Shown one piece after another: positions 1 to 7,984 of a stretch of 64,000 nucleotides of DNA. The DNA lies in the NCBI RefSeq assembly GCF_031157355.1, contig NZ_JAVIFT010000008.1, forward strand, positions 1 to 64,000, read 5' to 3'. Within the stretch, counting starts at the first letter, position 1. The number at the start of each line of letters is the position of its first letter. The translations under genes and the position numbers were made by a program. The notes beneath the pieces are model-generated. The model worked only from the letters and a program-made list of their open reading frames with translations, made no database searches and was not told the origin of the DNA. The DNA is from Hyphomicrobium sp. LHD-15 (GTDB taxonomy: Bacteria > Pseudomonadota > Alphaproteobacteria > Rhizobiales > Hyphomicrobiaceae).

Positions 1-3
1 GGG

Positions 4-99
4 TGAGCCAAAGCGAGCCAATGGCGTCGTCAAACCGCTTGTCCGATGCGACGGCATCGACCTGCGCGCTTTTCCTAGCCCTTGGCTCGCTTTGGCTCA
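4..99. repeat. Perfect 18-bp inverted repeat at the window edge
   Basis: Bases 4-21 and 82-99 are exact reverse complements (18 of 18), separated by 60 bases. No convincing ORF spans them. The arms are long for a plain terminator and no T-run follows. It could be the tail of an upstream gene's terminator, a small mobile repeat, or a structured leader; the window edge prevents a choice. Confidence 0.6.
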
Positions 100-123
100 T
101 CACTGCACTAGCCATAGTGAGTT

Positions 124-139
124 CACAGCCTAGGCTGTG
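124..139. terminator. 16-bp perfect palindrome over the AraC stop codon
   Basis: Bases 124-139 form a perfect palindrome that contains the TAG stop (130-132 on the minus strand) of the AraC-type gene. As RNA it can fold only as a tight stem and it has no T-run. It may help end the minus-strand transcript or be a protein-binding dyad; the role is not settled by sequence. Confidence 0.35.
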
Positions 140-1032
140 GTGAACGTGCCTGCTGTCGCCCGCAATTTCTCGATATCGCGTAGCGGCGGCGCGCCGAACA
201 GGCGGCGATACTCGCGGCTGAATTGGGATGGGCTCTCGTAGCCCACCGTATGGCCAGCGAGGGCGGCGTCCGTCGCCTCGGTGAGCATCAAGCGACGCGC
301 TTCCTGCAGGCGCAACTGCTTCTGATACTGGAGCGGAGTCATTCCGGTGACGGTTTTGAAGTGTTGGTGAAGCGCTGAGGAACTCATGCGGGCTTCATCG
401 GCCAAATCCTCGACGCTGAACGCATGGCGGAAGTTGGTCTTGATCCAGGCGATGGCGCGATTGATCTGCTGCAGCTTGCTTTCGGCGAACGCGATCTGGC
501 CCATGCGCGATGTCTGCTCGCCGCGCAGCAGTCGATAGAGGATCTCGCGTTCCGCAAGCGGGGCCAGGATCGGAATGTCGCGCGGTGTCTTCAGCAGGCG
601 CAAGAGGCGGATTGCGGCATCGAGCAACTCTTCGGTCATGGTGCTGACGGCGAGCGACGGCTCCGGTTGGCCGCGCGAGGCGCGCTCGATATCGCTTTCG
701 AGCATCAAGGCGCCGATCACACCGGGATCGAGGTCGAGCCTCAGGCTGAGGAAGGGATGCTCCGGCGTCGCGGCGGTGATCTGGCTGACAGCCGGAATGT
801 CGACAGAGATGATCAGATAGTCGCCGCCTTTGTAGGAATAGACGTTCTCACCGGCCATGGCCTGTTTGCTGCCCTGCGCGATGAAGCAGACGGCGGGCTG
901 ATACACCGTGTGCAGCGGGGTGCTGACGGCAGACGCGCGATGCAGGAACATGCGCGGAATTGCGGTGTCGTGCGCGCCGTCGCGTTCGGAGAATTGTTCA
1001 ATCAGCTCGGCAAGCTCACGGACGTCGGACAT
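130..1032 (-). CDS. AraC-family transcriptional regulator with AraC_N domain
   Basis: The 300-residue protein has an N-terminal cupin-like AraC_N region (about residues 25-180) and a C-terminal pair of helix-turn-helix motifs (about 195-290), including the AraC signature segment SPSQFSREYRRLFG near residue 270. The ATG at 1032 is preceded by an AAGGGA ribosome site. It is transcribed away from the SDR gene that starts at 1241. Members of this AraC_N subfamily often sit next to short-chain dehydrogenases or aldo-keto reductases and activate them in response to aldehydes or other reactive carbonyls. That target is inferred here from position only; the effector is unknown. Confidence 0.9.
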   Translation of the reverse strand: MSDVRELAELIEQFSERDGAHDTAIPRMFLHRASAVSTPLHTVYQPAVCFIAQGSKQAMAGENVYSYKGGDYLIISVDIPAVSQITAATPEHPFLSLRLDLDPGVIGALMLESDIERASRGQPEPSLAVSTMTEELLDAAIRLLRLLKTPRDIPILAPLAEREILYRLLRGEQTSRMGQIAFAESKLQQINRAIAWIKTNFRHAFSVEDLADEARMSSSALHQHFKTVTGMTPLQYQKQLRLQEARRLMLTEATDAALAGHTVGYESPSQFSREYRRLFGAPPLRDIEKLRATAGTFTTA

Positions 1033-1240
1033 TTCGATATTCCCTTGGAACGGGCGGTTTGCACCCTTTTCTCGGTCGGATACTAGCCTCAGTCGGGGAG
1101 CTAAGCGGAGCCTAAAAATCGCGTGCTGGAGGATTGTGCAATAAGAACGGAGCTTCGATCTACCGCTTGATCGGTCCGCCCGCGCATCTTCATCGCCAGA
1201 CGGGGCGCCTTTCGCCTCGGACTAACAATGGAGAGAGACC

Positions 1241-1975
1241 ATGAGCAATATCGCAGGGAAGGTCATTGTCATCACGGGCGCTTCGAGCGGGATCGGGGAG
1301 GCCGCCGCGAAGCTTCTTGCCGAGCGCGGCGCCAAGGTCGTCGTCGGTGCGCGCAGGACCGATCGCCTCGAGAAGCTCGTTGCGGAGATCAAGGCGAAAG
1401 GCGGAGAAGCCCGTGCTCACGCCGTCGACGTCGCAAAGAGAAGCAGCGTTCAGGAGTTCGTGGCCTTCGCCAACTGGGAATTCGGCAAGGTGGACGTTCT
1501 GATCAACAACGCGGGGGTGATGCCGCTTTCACCAATGGAAGCGCTCAAGGTGGACGAATGGGATCGTATGCTCGACGTCAACATCCGCGGTGTGCTGTAC
1601 GGTATCGCGGCCGTGCTGCCGGACATGAAAGCGCGCGGGGCGGGGCAGATCATCAACGTCGCCTCGATCGGCGCGCACGTGGTGGTGCCAACCGCAGCCG
1701 TCTATTGCGGGACCAAGTACGCGGTCTGGGCGATTTCCGAGGGCCTGCGCCAGGAGAATCCAGACGTCCGCGTCACCACGATTTCGCCCGGGGTGGTTGC
1801 GACCGAACTCGGTGACGACATCTCGGACGCGAGTGCCAAGGATCTGCTCAAGGGATTGCGCAAGACGGCGCTGACCCCGGACGCTATCGCGCGGGCCATC
1901 GCCTATGCGGTCGAGCAGCCGGACGATGTGGATGTCAACGAGGTGATCGTGCGCCCGACGGCGAGCGCCTTCTAA
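1241..1975 (+). CDS. Short-chain dehydrogenase/reductase (SDR)
   Basis: This 244-residue classical SDR should be a cytoplasmic NAD(P)H-dependent oxidoreductase. Visible motifs are the cofactor loop TGASSGIG (residues 12-19), NNAG (89-92), the catalytic Ser near 142 and YxxxK (Tyr155, Lys159). Arginines after the second strand (GARRTDR) suggest NADPH preference. A GGAGAGAG ribosome site precedes the ATG. Closest in type to YdfG/NADP-dependent 3-hydroxy acid dehydrogenase-like SDRs. It is divergent from the AraC-type gene, which probably controls it. The substrate cannot be told from the sequence. Confidence 0.92.
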   Translation: MSNIAGKVIVITGASSGIGEAAAKLLAERGAKVVVGARRTDRLEKLVAEIKAKGGEARAHAVDVAKRSSVQEFVAFANWEFGKVDVLINNAGVMPLSPMEALKVDEWDRMLDVNIRGVLYGIAAVLPDMKARGAGQIINVASIGAHVVVPTAAVYCGTKYAVWAISEGLRQENPDVRVTTISPGVVATELGDDISDASAKDLLKGLRKTALTPDAIARAIAYAVEQPDDVDVNEVIVRPTASAF

Positions 1976-2004
1976 GGTTCTTCATCGGCCGGGGGGATCA
2001 GCAG

Positions 2005-2041
2005 GCGGGTGGGGCTAAGGAACCCCGCCCGCACGCTTTTT
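2005..2041 (+). terminator. Rho-independent terminator of the SDR gene
   Basis: Ten bases at 2005-2014 pair with 2023-2032 (one G-T pair), followed by a run of five T at 2037-2041. It lies 30 bases after the SDR stop codon. The rest of 1976-2300 shows no gene. Confidence 0.8.
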
Positions 2042-2300
2042 GGGGCTGGTCGGGAAGGGCCAAAGAGCACGCCCGGAGGCCGTCACTGCGCGGATCTTTA
2101 CCTAACGGTAACACGCATGATCCTATTGATTAAGCACGCCGGTTCAGCGGTTGCTGCACGGGCGGGCCCGGTGCATGGTATTTTTCGACGCTGGTGGCCT
2201 GGCTTTTCAGGTTTGTGTAAGGGTTGAACCCTGTTCCTGCCACACTCGTGTAGGAGGAACAGAAGGGGCATCCTTCAGTACGGTAGAGTTAGGGTCGAAC

Positions 2301-3530
2301 TTGCTCAGGCCATTCTTCGCCATTGGTTTTTTGGCAGTAGCGACGGCCGCTCTGGCTGAGCCGGTGCCGGTTGGCGGCGATGAGCTGAAAAAGAGCATTC
2401 CCGGATCTCTCGTCGAAATCGATACGCCCCTCGGAACCAAAATGCCCATCCGCTTTGGCACCGATGGGATGCTCGCGGGCGAGGCTGGCGACCTGGCGCC
2501 TATTCTCGGCGCTCCCAAAGACCGCGGCCGGTGGTGGGTCGACGGCGACAAGCTGTGCTCGAAATTCTTCCGCTGGTTCGATGCCGAGCCCCATTGCATC
2601 ACGCTCGCACGCGACGGATCGCGCCTGTTCTGGCGCAAGGACAACGGAGAGACCGGCACGGCGACCCTCGTCGAGCAAGCGGTTCCCGATGCGCCTGCCG
2701 CTCGCCCGCCCACGCAAGTCGCGAAGGCCGAGCCTGAGGTTACCAAGCGCGCGCTAGCGAACGCAAAAAGCGAGACGGCGAAGAAAAGGACCTTTGTCGA
2801 GGCGAGCAGCTCGGCTGCGAGCGCTCCTCCCGCTCGGGCACAGGAGCCGTCGGTCACTCCGGCTGGCGAGACGGCAAATCCTGTTTCGCAGCCTGTCGTG
2901 GTCGCGCGTGCTGACGCGGCGGCCGCCGCTTCCGCTTCGCAGGACGATCCGACTATGAAATTCGGCGGAACCGGTCTGATGGATGCTTCGTCTCGCGTCG
3001 GTCCTCAGGGGCCGGTGCGGCCGCTCGAAAAGCGTGCGGCGCCAAAGAAGGAAGAGGCGGAAAAACGCGCGGCGCCAGCGAAATCTGAAGCGCCGAAGAA
3101 GGTTGCCAAGAAAGAGACCTTCGTTGCGCAGCTCCCGGCAGCGCGCCGCGATGCCGGGTCGACCCCTTCCGCATCGCCTTCCAATGCGCCGTCAGCGCGC
3201 GCTTTGACGGCAAGCGAGATGTACGCTGACGCCGATGACGCCCGAGCGCGTGAGGTCGCGATGCCGTCCGCCGCTTCCGGCTCCCGCTACAGAGTTCATG
3301 GTGTGAGTAAGGGCGACGTTCTCAACGTGCGGCGCGGCCCCTCCGAGCAGCACGAGCAGATAGGGGGTATTCCCCCGAAGGGCCGCAGCGTCGAGATCAT
3401 CGGGCGATGCTATGCGGACTGGTGTCCGATACGCTATGGCAAGGTCAAGGGCTGGGTGAACAGCTACTACCTGATTGCCGAAAGCACGCAGATCGGTTCG
3501 TCGAGCCCGGTCTACACCGCGAAGCCCTGA
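2301..3530 (+). CDS. Secreted SH3-domain protein with Ala/Pro/Lys-rich linker
   Basis: The open frame begins at 2151, but the first 50 residues do not look like protein. A TTG at 2301 with AGGG seven bases upstream gives a clean signal peptide (LRPFFAIGFLAVATAALA) and a 409-residue product. The first mature third is a compact region with Trp-rich segments. It is followed by a long low-complexity Ala/Lys/Pro linker (about residues 130-310) and a C-terminal bacterial SH3 domain (about 335-395; VLNVRRGPS, GWVNSYYL). SH3b proteins of this layout act in the periplasm, often binding cell wall. The gene is convergent with the MFS gene at 3544. Exact start and function are uncertain. Confidence 0.75.
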   Translation: MLRPFFAIGFLAVATAALAEPVPVGGDELKKSIPGSLVEIDTPLGTKMPIRFGTDGMLAGEAGDLAPILGAPKDRGRWWVDGDKLCSKFFRWFDAEPHCITLARDGSRLFWRKDNGETGTATLVEQAVPDAPAARPPTQVAKAEPEVTKRALANAKSETAKKRTFVEASSSAASAPPARAQEPSVTPAGETANPVSQPVVVARADAAAAASASQDDPTMKFGGTGLMDASSRVGPQGPVRPLEKRAAPKKEEAEKRAAPAKSEAPKKVAKKETFVAQLPAARRDAGSTPSASPSNAPSARALTASEMYADADDARAREVAMPSAASGSRYRVHGVSKGDVLNVRRGPSEQHEQIGGIPPKGRSVEIIGRCYADWCPIRYGKVKGWVNSYYLIAESTQIGSSSPVYTAKP

Positions 3531-3543
3531 TCTTCGCCCGCCA

Positions 3544-5061
3544 TTACGTTGTGGGCGTCGCGGCCGTTTCTTCATTCAGTTTTCTTCCGAAGAGCAAAAT
3601 CGCCGTCAGCGGGACGACGAGGCCGATGGTCATGACGAGACCAAGGATCAGCGGGAGGTTTTCGTAGGAGCCGCGATCCACGACAAGGATCTGGTTGAGA
3701 TACTTGGTTTGCAGGGCGCCGGCGACGAGGGCCAGATTCATCAGCGATCCCATCAGGGCGAACCACGTGGCGCGGCGCTTCTCAGGTGCGTAGATGGCGC
3801 AGAGTGTGAGTAGCGGGATCATGCTGAGCTGAAGCAAGGGTGACGAAGCGGCCGTGTCGATCACGGCGATGGTGCGGGCGCCAAAGCCCAACGTCGCTTG
3901 CGTCCATTCGCTGATGCCGAGTGTCAGTGCGAGGCTGGGCACCGTGAGCAGGCTCGCAGCGATGGTGAGCCAGAACAGCACGACGGGGATTGGGCGTCTG
4001 GTTATCGCATCCGAGAAAAACCAGGTTCCGACGAGCGCAAGCAAGGCGCCGATCTGATTAAGCGTGCCCTGAAAGGCCTCGTCGAAGCCGAGCACGTCGA
4101 TGGTGAACCAGGTGTAGCCCTGGCCGACGAGCGGCGTTGCGCGGAAGGCGAAGATGATGAGGGCGGCGTAGAAGATTTTCTCCTTTGTCCGGGGATCGAG
4201 GTCGCCGACGACGCGCCACAGCATGGCCGAGACGACGGCCATCGAGACGACGAACACGATTTCCTGGCCATAAGGCACGCCGGTGATGGCGAGCGTCGCG
4301 ACGGTGGCGCCGAAGGCGATACCGCCGCCCAGGATGCGCCAGTCGACGGAGCGGGTCGCGGGCGTCTTGATGTCGATCAGCAGCGCGCCGGAAATGGATA
4401 TCAGCGGAATGACGAGCCCGCAGAGGAACACGGTCTCGTAAGAGAAGACGCTCGCGAGCCAGCCGGCCAAACCAGCGACGGCCACCATGCCGAGCGAGAG
4501 CGCGAGCCGGCCCAGCACCTGCACCATGCCGAGATCGCGATTGATGTCCCTTGGATCGCGTGGGGACCCGTCCGCGGTCTCGCGGCTCACGACCTCGGTG
4601 CTCATGGCGTCGGCGGTTACGTCCTGGAGCACGACGCCGACGACGCTCAGGAACGAGCCGAGGCGGTAAAGATCTTGCGGTGCGGCGAATGTCAGCCAGC
4701 CTCCTGCTGCGCCTGCGAGGGTCAACAAACCGAGAGCGACCAGGCCGCCGCCGATCAGCACATACGCTCTGCGCTGGGAGCCCATGACCGGTACGGCATC
4801 GACAAGTTCCCCGAAGACCATTTTGATGGTCCAGGGCAGCGTCAGCCACACGCTCAGGGCCGCAAGCTCCGACGGCGTCAGTGTCAGTGCCGACTTGATC
4901 CAGAAGCTTTCGGCAATGGTGATGATGCCGAGCGCGCCATAGGCGAAATAAACCATCAACAGCGGCAGATAGCGGAGACGAAAAGCGCGGATGGGGTTCA
5001 ACAGTGCCGTCTCGAGCTTTTCCTTCCAACGCGGCGCGCTGAGCCCAGTCGTGTCGGTCAT
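3544..5061 (-). CDS. MFS transporter of the BT1/folate-biopterin-like type
   Basis: This is a 505-residue polytopic membrane protein with about 12 hydrophobic segments. The start at 5061 is chosen over 5082 because a strong AAGGGGGG ribosome site lies just upstream of it. Features of the BT1-like MFS branch are visible: the long N-terminal region before the first segment, LPWTIKMVFGELVDAVP between early helices, and VLQDVTADAMSTEVV (about residue 150). Characterised BT1 relatives carry folates or pterins, but bacterial members are mostly untested, so the substrate is unknown. It stands alone, convergent with the SH3 gene. Confidence 0.8.
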   Translation of the reverse strand: MTDTTGLSAPRWKEKLETALLNPIRAFRLRYLPLLMVYFAYGALGIITIAESFWIKSALTLTPSELAALSVWLTLPWTIKMVFGELVDAVPVMGSQRRAYVLIGGGLVALGLLTLAGAAGGWLTFAAPQDLYRLGSFLSVVGVVLQDVTADAMSTEVVSRETADGSPRDPRDINRDLGMVQVLGRLALSLGMVAVAGLAGWLASVFSYETVFLCGLVIPLISISGALLIDIKTPATRSVDWRILGGGIAFGATVATLAITGVPYGQEIVFVVSMAVVSAMLWRVVGDLDPRTKEKIFYAALIIFAFRATPLVGQGYTWFTIDVLGFDEAFQGTLNQIGALLALVGTWFFSDAITRRPIPVVLFWLTIAASLLTVPSLALTLGISEWTQATLGFGARTIAVIDTAASSPLLQLSMIPLLTLCAIYAPEKRRATWFALMGSLMNLALVAGALQTKYLNQILVVDRGSYENLPLILGLVMTIGLVVPLTAILLFGRKLNEETAATPTT

Positions 5062-5162
5062 TCGCCCCCCCTTTGAAGTCAAAAATATACGCGGGTTGCG
5101 GTGGTAGGCACGGCAGAAATATCAGATGGGCTGATCCGCAACAGAATTCGGGGCGGGATGCC

Positions 5163-5411
5163 ATGTCGTCGTCGCGGTTTCCGAGGGGAAAGTGGGAACT
5201 CTTCGATGGCGGCGGCCGTTCAGGCTTGATGAACGAAATGATCAAATTCATCGGATCAGAGCTGCGTCGCTACTACGGTGCGATCGTGAAATCTCCGATG
5301 CCCTGGCCGGTAATCGACAAGCTCTCCAGCCTCGAGGAAGTTGAAGAAAAGAGTACGCCGCCCGATCAGGCCGACGGCGGTGGTGAGCGCGATCGCAGCG
5401 CCGAGCGATAG
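5163..5411 (+). CDS. Small hypothetical protein
   Basis: The 82-residue frame has an ATG at 5163; an alternative ATG at 5229 would give 60 residues beginning MNEMIKFIGSELRRYY. The centre (about residues 23-60) looks like real protein: a charged amphipathic stretch followed by MPWPVIDKLSSLEEVEEK. The C-terminus is polar. No family is recognised. It lies between the divergent MFS gene and the DUF930 gene. A GGAAC-N17-CGTT match at 5195-5220 is inside the frame and is discussed separately. Confidence 0.5.
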   Translation: MSSSRFPRGKWELFDGGGRSGLMNEMIKFIGSELRRYYGAIVKSPMPWPVIDKLSSLEEVEEKSTPPDQADGGGERDRSAER

Positions 5412-5517
5412 AGATCCGTTGGCGTATTAACGTCACTCATTACTGCCACATTTGATTGCTCCTTCAAGCCTGTTGCCTTTGACGAGGCGATTGGGGGACT
5501 TGGGGGAGGACGAGACG

Positions 5518-5910
5518 TTGAAGGCTGCCTATACGACTGTTCTGACGGTTCTCTTTGTGATCGATGCGAGCCTTGCTGCCGGGGCCGGATCTCTCGAAAA
5601 ATCGCTGATGAAGCTGAGCCCCGAGGAGCGCGCGCATCAGGCTTGCGTCGTGAAGGGGCTCGAGGCCATCCGGCGCGACAAGCGTCTTCCGCGCGCAGAC
5701 CGGCTGGTGACGGATACGTTCAAGCGCGCCTCGTTCGAAGGCAACGTGGTGTCGGCGAAGGGCGGTGCCGTGCGGGCCGACAAGCATTGGTATGCCCTGT
5801 CGTTCAATTGCACGGTGTCGGGCGATCAGCTCAAGGCACTCGCCTTCACCTATGAACTCGGCAAAGAAATTCCGCCGGATACGTGGGAAGAGGTTGGGCT
5901 GTGGCGCTGA
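5518..5910 (+). CDS. Secreted DUF930-domain protein
   Basis: A TTG at 5518 with GGAGGA seven bases upstream gives a 130-residue protein that begins with a signal peptide (KAAYTTVLTVLFVIDASLAAGA). The frame is open from 5452 but that extension has no ribosome site. The mature part, with LMKLSPEERAHQACVVKGLEAIRRD and RLVTDTFKRASFEG, matches the DUF930 pattern found in exported proteins of Hyphomicrobiales; two cysteines may form a disulfide. Function is unknown. It is convergent with the tetR-type gene 14 bases away. Confidence 0.75.
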   Translation: MKAAYTTVLTVLFVIDASLAAGAGSLEKSLMKLSPEERAHQACVVKGLEAIRRDKRLPRADRLVTDTFKRASFEGNVVSAKGGAVRADKHWYALSFNCTVSGDQLKALAFTYELGKEIPPDTWEEVGLWR

Positions 5911-5924
5911 CGTGAGCGTCGGTG

Positions 5925-6542
5925 CTAGGTGGTCGCAGGGTTGCGCGGGGCGTTGGCCAATAGATCGCGCAACATCTTCACGGCGCGCAGCGCAGGGCCT
6001 CTGCCGCCGCACTGAATGCTGATCCGGGCGCCCTCGAAAAGCAGGAAGACTTCATCGGCGAGCATGTCCGGATCGCGGTAGTCGGCGTCATGGAACAGCT
6101 TCACCAGGTTTTCTCGTTTGCGGCGCTTGTAATCCTCGATGACGCTGCGGGCCGGGTGGGTGGCCTGTAGTTCGACGGCGGCGTTGGCGAGCGCGCATCC
6201 CCGCTCGAAGCGGCTGGTCAGGACTTCCTCGACGTGGTCGACCCAGGCGTCGAGCCGCTTTTGCGGGCTATCCGGAAAGGTCTCTGCGAGGCGGGACCAA
6301 ACCGCGTCCCCTTCGGCGGCCAGCTGCCGGGCATATTCGACAACAAGATCGTCCTTCGACTTGAAGTGACGATAGAGCGTCATTTTATTGGTTTGAGCAG
6401 CCTCGGCGATGAGTTCGACACCTACGGTGTGGACGCCATGGCGGTAAAAGAGTTCGCGTGCAACCGCGACGATCCGCTCGCGCGGAGGTGGCGGTGTTTC
6501 GCCCGCGGCATGTTGCCTGCTTTGTACCAAGGATTTGCTCAC
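5925..6542 (-). CDS. TetR-family repressor, likely of the adjacent efflux pump
   Basis: The 205-residue protein has an N-terminal TetR helix-turn-helix (about residues 20-70; AEAAQTNKMTLYRHFKSKDD) and a helical ligand-binding C-terminal part. It is divergent from the RND efflux pair starting at 6754, the usual layout of a local repressor. Two palindromic elements directly upstream of its start (6560-6598) are likely operators, implying autoregulation plus control of the pump. Inducing ligand unknown. Confidence 0.88.
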   Translation of the reverse strand: MSKSLVQSRQHAAGETPPPPRERIVAVARELFYRHGVHTVGVELIAEAAQTNKMTLYRHFKSKDDLVVEYARQLAAEGDAVWSRLAETFPDSPQKRLDAWVDHVEEVLTSRFERGCALANAAVELQATHPARSVIEDYKRRKRENLVKLFHDADYRDPDMLADEVFLLFEGARISIQCGGRGPALRAVKMLRDLLANAPRNPATT

Positions 6543-6559
6543 TGGCCTTGACTGTTGGG

Positions 6560-6598
6560 GTACCGACCGGTACGTAACGGGTGTTACCGGTCAGTAAC
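6560..6598. promoter_or_regulatory. Tandem TetR-type operators between tetR and the efflux operon
   Basis: A near-palindrome at 6560-6573 (GTACCGACCGGTAC, one central mismatch) is followed by a second at 6583-6598 (GTTACCGGTCAGTAAC, GTTAC/GTAAC arms). Their centres are about 24 bases apart and share an ACCGGT-like core. They sit 18-56 bases upstream of the repressor start and 156-194 bases before the pump gene. Binding is inferred. Confidence 0.65.
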
Positions 6599-6753
6599 GC
6601 CTATCATACTTCGAATAGCTTTGTCATCGGATCAAATGGGTCCTGTAAAGCTCCTAGTCTGATTCTTGAATTTTTGGCTTCCGGCGCAAACGTTTTGCTC
6701 CAAGTCCTGACCCGGGCACGTTCGAAACTTTCATTTCATGCGCTGGAGGGCCT

Positions 6754-7944
6754 ATGTCGCCTCGTCGCTCCCGCTTTGCATTCGCGTCCGCTCTGGGTCT
6801 GTCGCTCTCACTTGCGGCGTGCGGTGACAATACGTCCAGCCAAACGGCAGCCCCGCCTCCGGCGCCAAAGGTCACGGTGTCCAAGCCGGTTTCCAAGAAG
6901 ATTGCCGATTATGACGAGTATGTCGGCCGCTTCGTGGCGTTCGACTTCGTCGAAGTGCGTGCGCGCGTTTCCGGCTATCTAGACAAGATCCATTTCACCG
7001 ACGGTCAGATGGTGCGCGAAGGCGATCAACTTTTCACAATCGATCGGCGTCCGTTCGAGGCCGCGCTCGATCAGGCCAAGGCGGGTAAGCAGCAGGCCGA
7101 GGCCAATCTTGCTTTCGCCGAAAGCGACCTGAAGCGCGGCGAGAACCTGATCCGCGGCACGACGATAACGCAGCAGACGCTGGACCAGCGGATGCAGGCC
7201 AAGCGCGTTGCGGAAGCATCGGTCACGGCCCAGGAAGCGGCCATGACGCAGGCGGCGCTCGATCTGCAGTTCACGGAACTCAAGTCGCCGATTTCCGGGC
7301 GTATCGGTGATCGGCGTGTTTCGATCGGCAACCTGGTAACGGGCGGAACGAGCGGGACCACGACGTTGCTTGCGACAGTTGCGTCCGTCGATCCGATCCG
7401 CTTCGAATTCACGATGGACGAGGCTTCCTACCTCCGTTACCTGCGCGCGGCGACTGCCGCGGCTTCGAGCGAAGCGAACAGGGGGATGTCGTTGCCGGCC
7501 CGGCTCAAGCTCATCGACGAGCAGGAGTTCAAGCACGAAGGAAAGATCGATTTCGTCGACAACGCGATCGATAGGTCGTCGGGCACCATTCGCGGCCGCG
7601 CCGAGTTCAAGAACCCAGATGGCAGGCTGACGCCGGGCATGTTCGGGCGGATCCAGATCACGGTCTCGGCGCCGGCCGTTGCAGTTCTGGTGCCGGACAG
7701 CGCCATCGCCACCGAGCAGGTGCGCAAGTTCGTCTACGTGCTTTCAAAGGACGATGTCGTCAACCCGAAGTACGTGACGCTCGGACCCGTCGTCGACGGA
7801 TTGCGTGTCATCACGAGCGGGCTCGACGCCAACGATACGGTTGTCGTCAACGGCCTGATGCGGGTGCGGCCGGGCGCGAAGGTGTCGCCCGAGAACGCGG
7901 CTTCGGGGGGCGACGCTAAAGAGACCGTCGTCGGTACCAACTAG
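6754..7944 (+). CDS. RND efflux periplasmic adaptor (membrane fusion lipoprotein)
   Basis: This 396-residue AcrA/MexA-type adaptor links an inner-membrane RND pump to an outer-membrane channel. Its signal ends in a lipobox with Cys23 (SLAAC), so it should be lipid-anchored in the periplasm. The lipoyl/barrel-sandwich halves flank a coiled-coil hairpin (about residues 100-165; QAKAGKQQAEANLAFAESDL). Beta-barrel and membrane-proximal domains follow (about 215-370; GRAEFKNPDGRLTPGMFGRI). The ATG follows CTGGAGGG. The pump gene starts 40 bases downstream, so the two are an operon. Confidence 0.93.
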   Translation: MSPRRSRFAFASALGLSLSLAACGDNTSSQTAAPPPAPKVTVSKPVSKKIADYDEYVGRFVAFDFVEVRARVSGYLDKIHFTDGQMVREGDQLFTIDRRPFEAALDQAKAGKQQAEANLAFAESDLKRGENLIRGTTITQQTLDQRMQAKRVAEASVTAQEAAMTQAALDLQFTELKSPISGRIGDRRVSIGNLVTGGTSGTTTLLATVASVDPIRFEFTMDEASYLRYLRAATAAASSEANRGMSLPARLKLIDEQEFKHEGKIDFVDNAIDRSSGTIRGRAEFKNPDGRLTPGMFGRIQITVSAPAVAVLVPDSAIATEQVRKFVYVLSKDDVVNPKYVTLGPVVDGLRVITSGLDANDTVVVNGLMRVRPGAKVSPENAASGGDAKETVVGTN

Positions 7945-7984
7945 TTCTTTTTCGTCGTGCCGCACCTAGGCGGACAGGTGATCC

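Noticed and set aside
3898-5076. 392-residue plus-strand frame opposite the MFS gene
   Set aside because: It has the Glu/Gly/Asp-rich look of an antisense shadow; the minus strand encodes a clear membrane protein.
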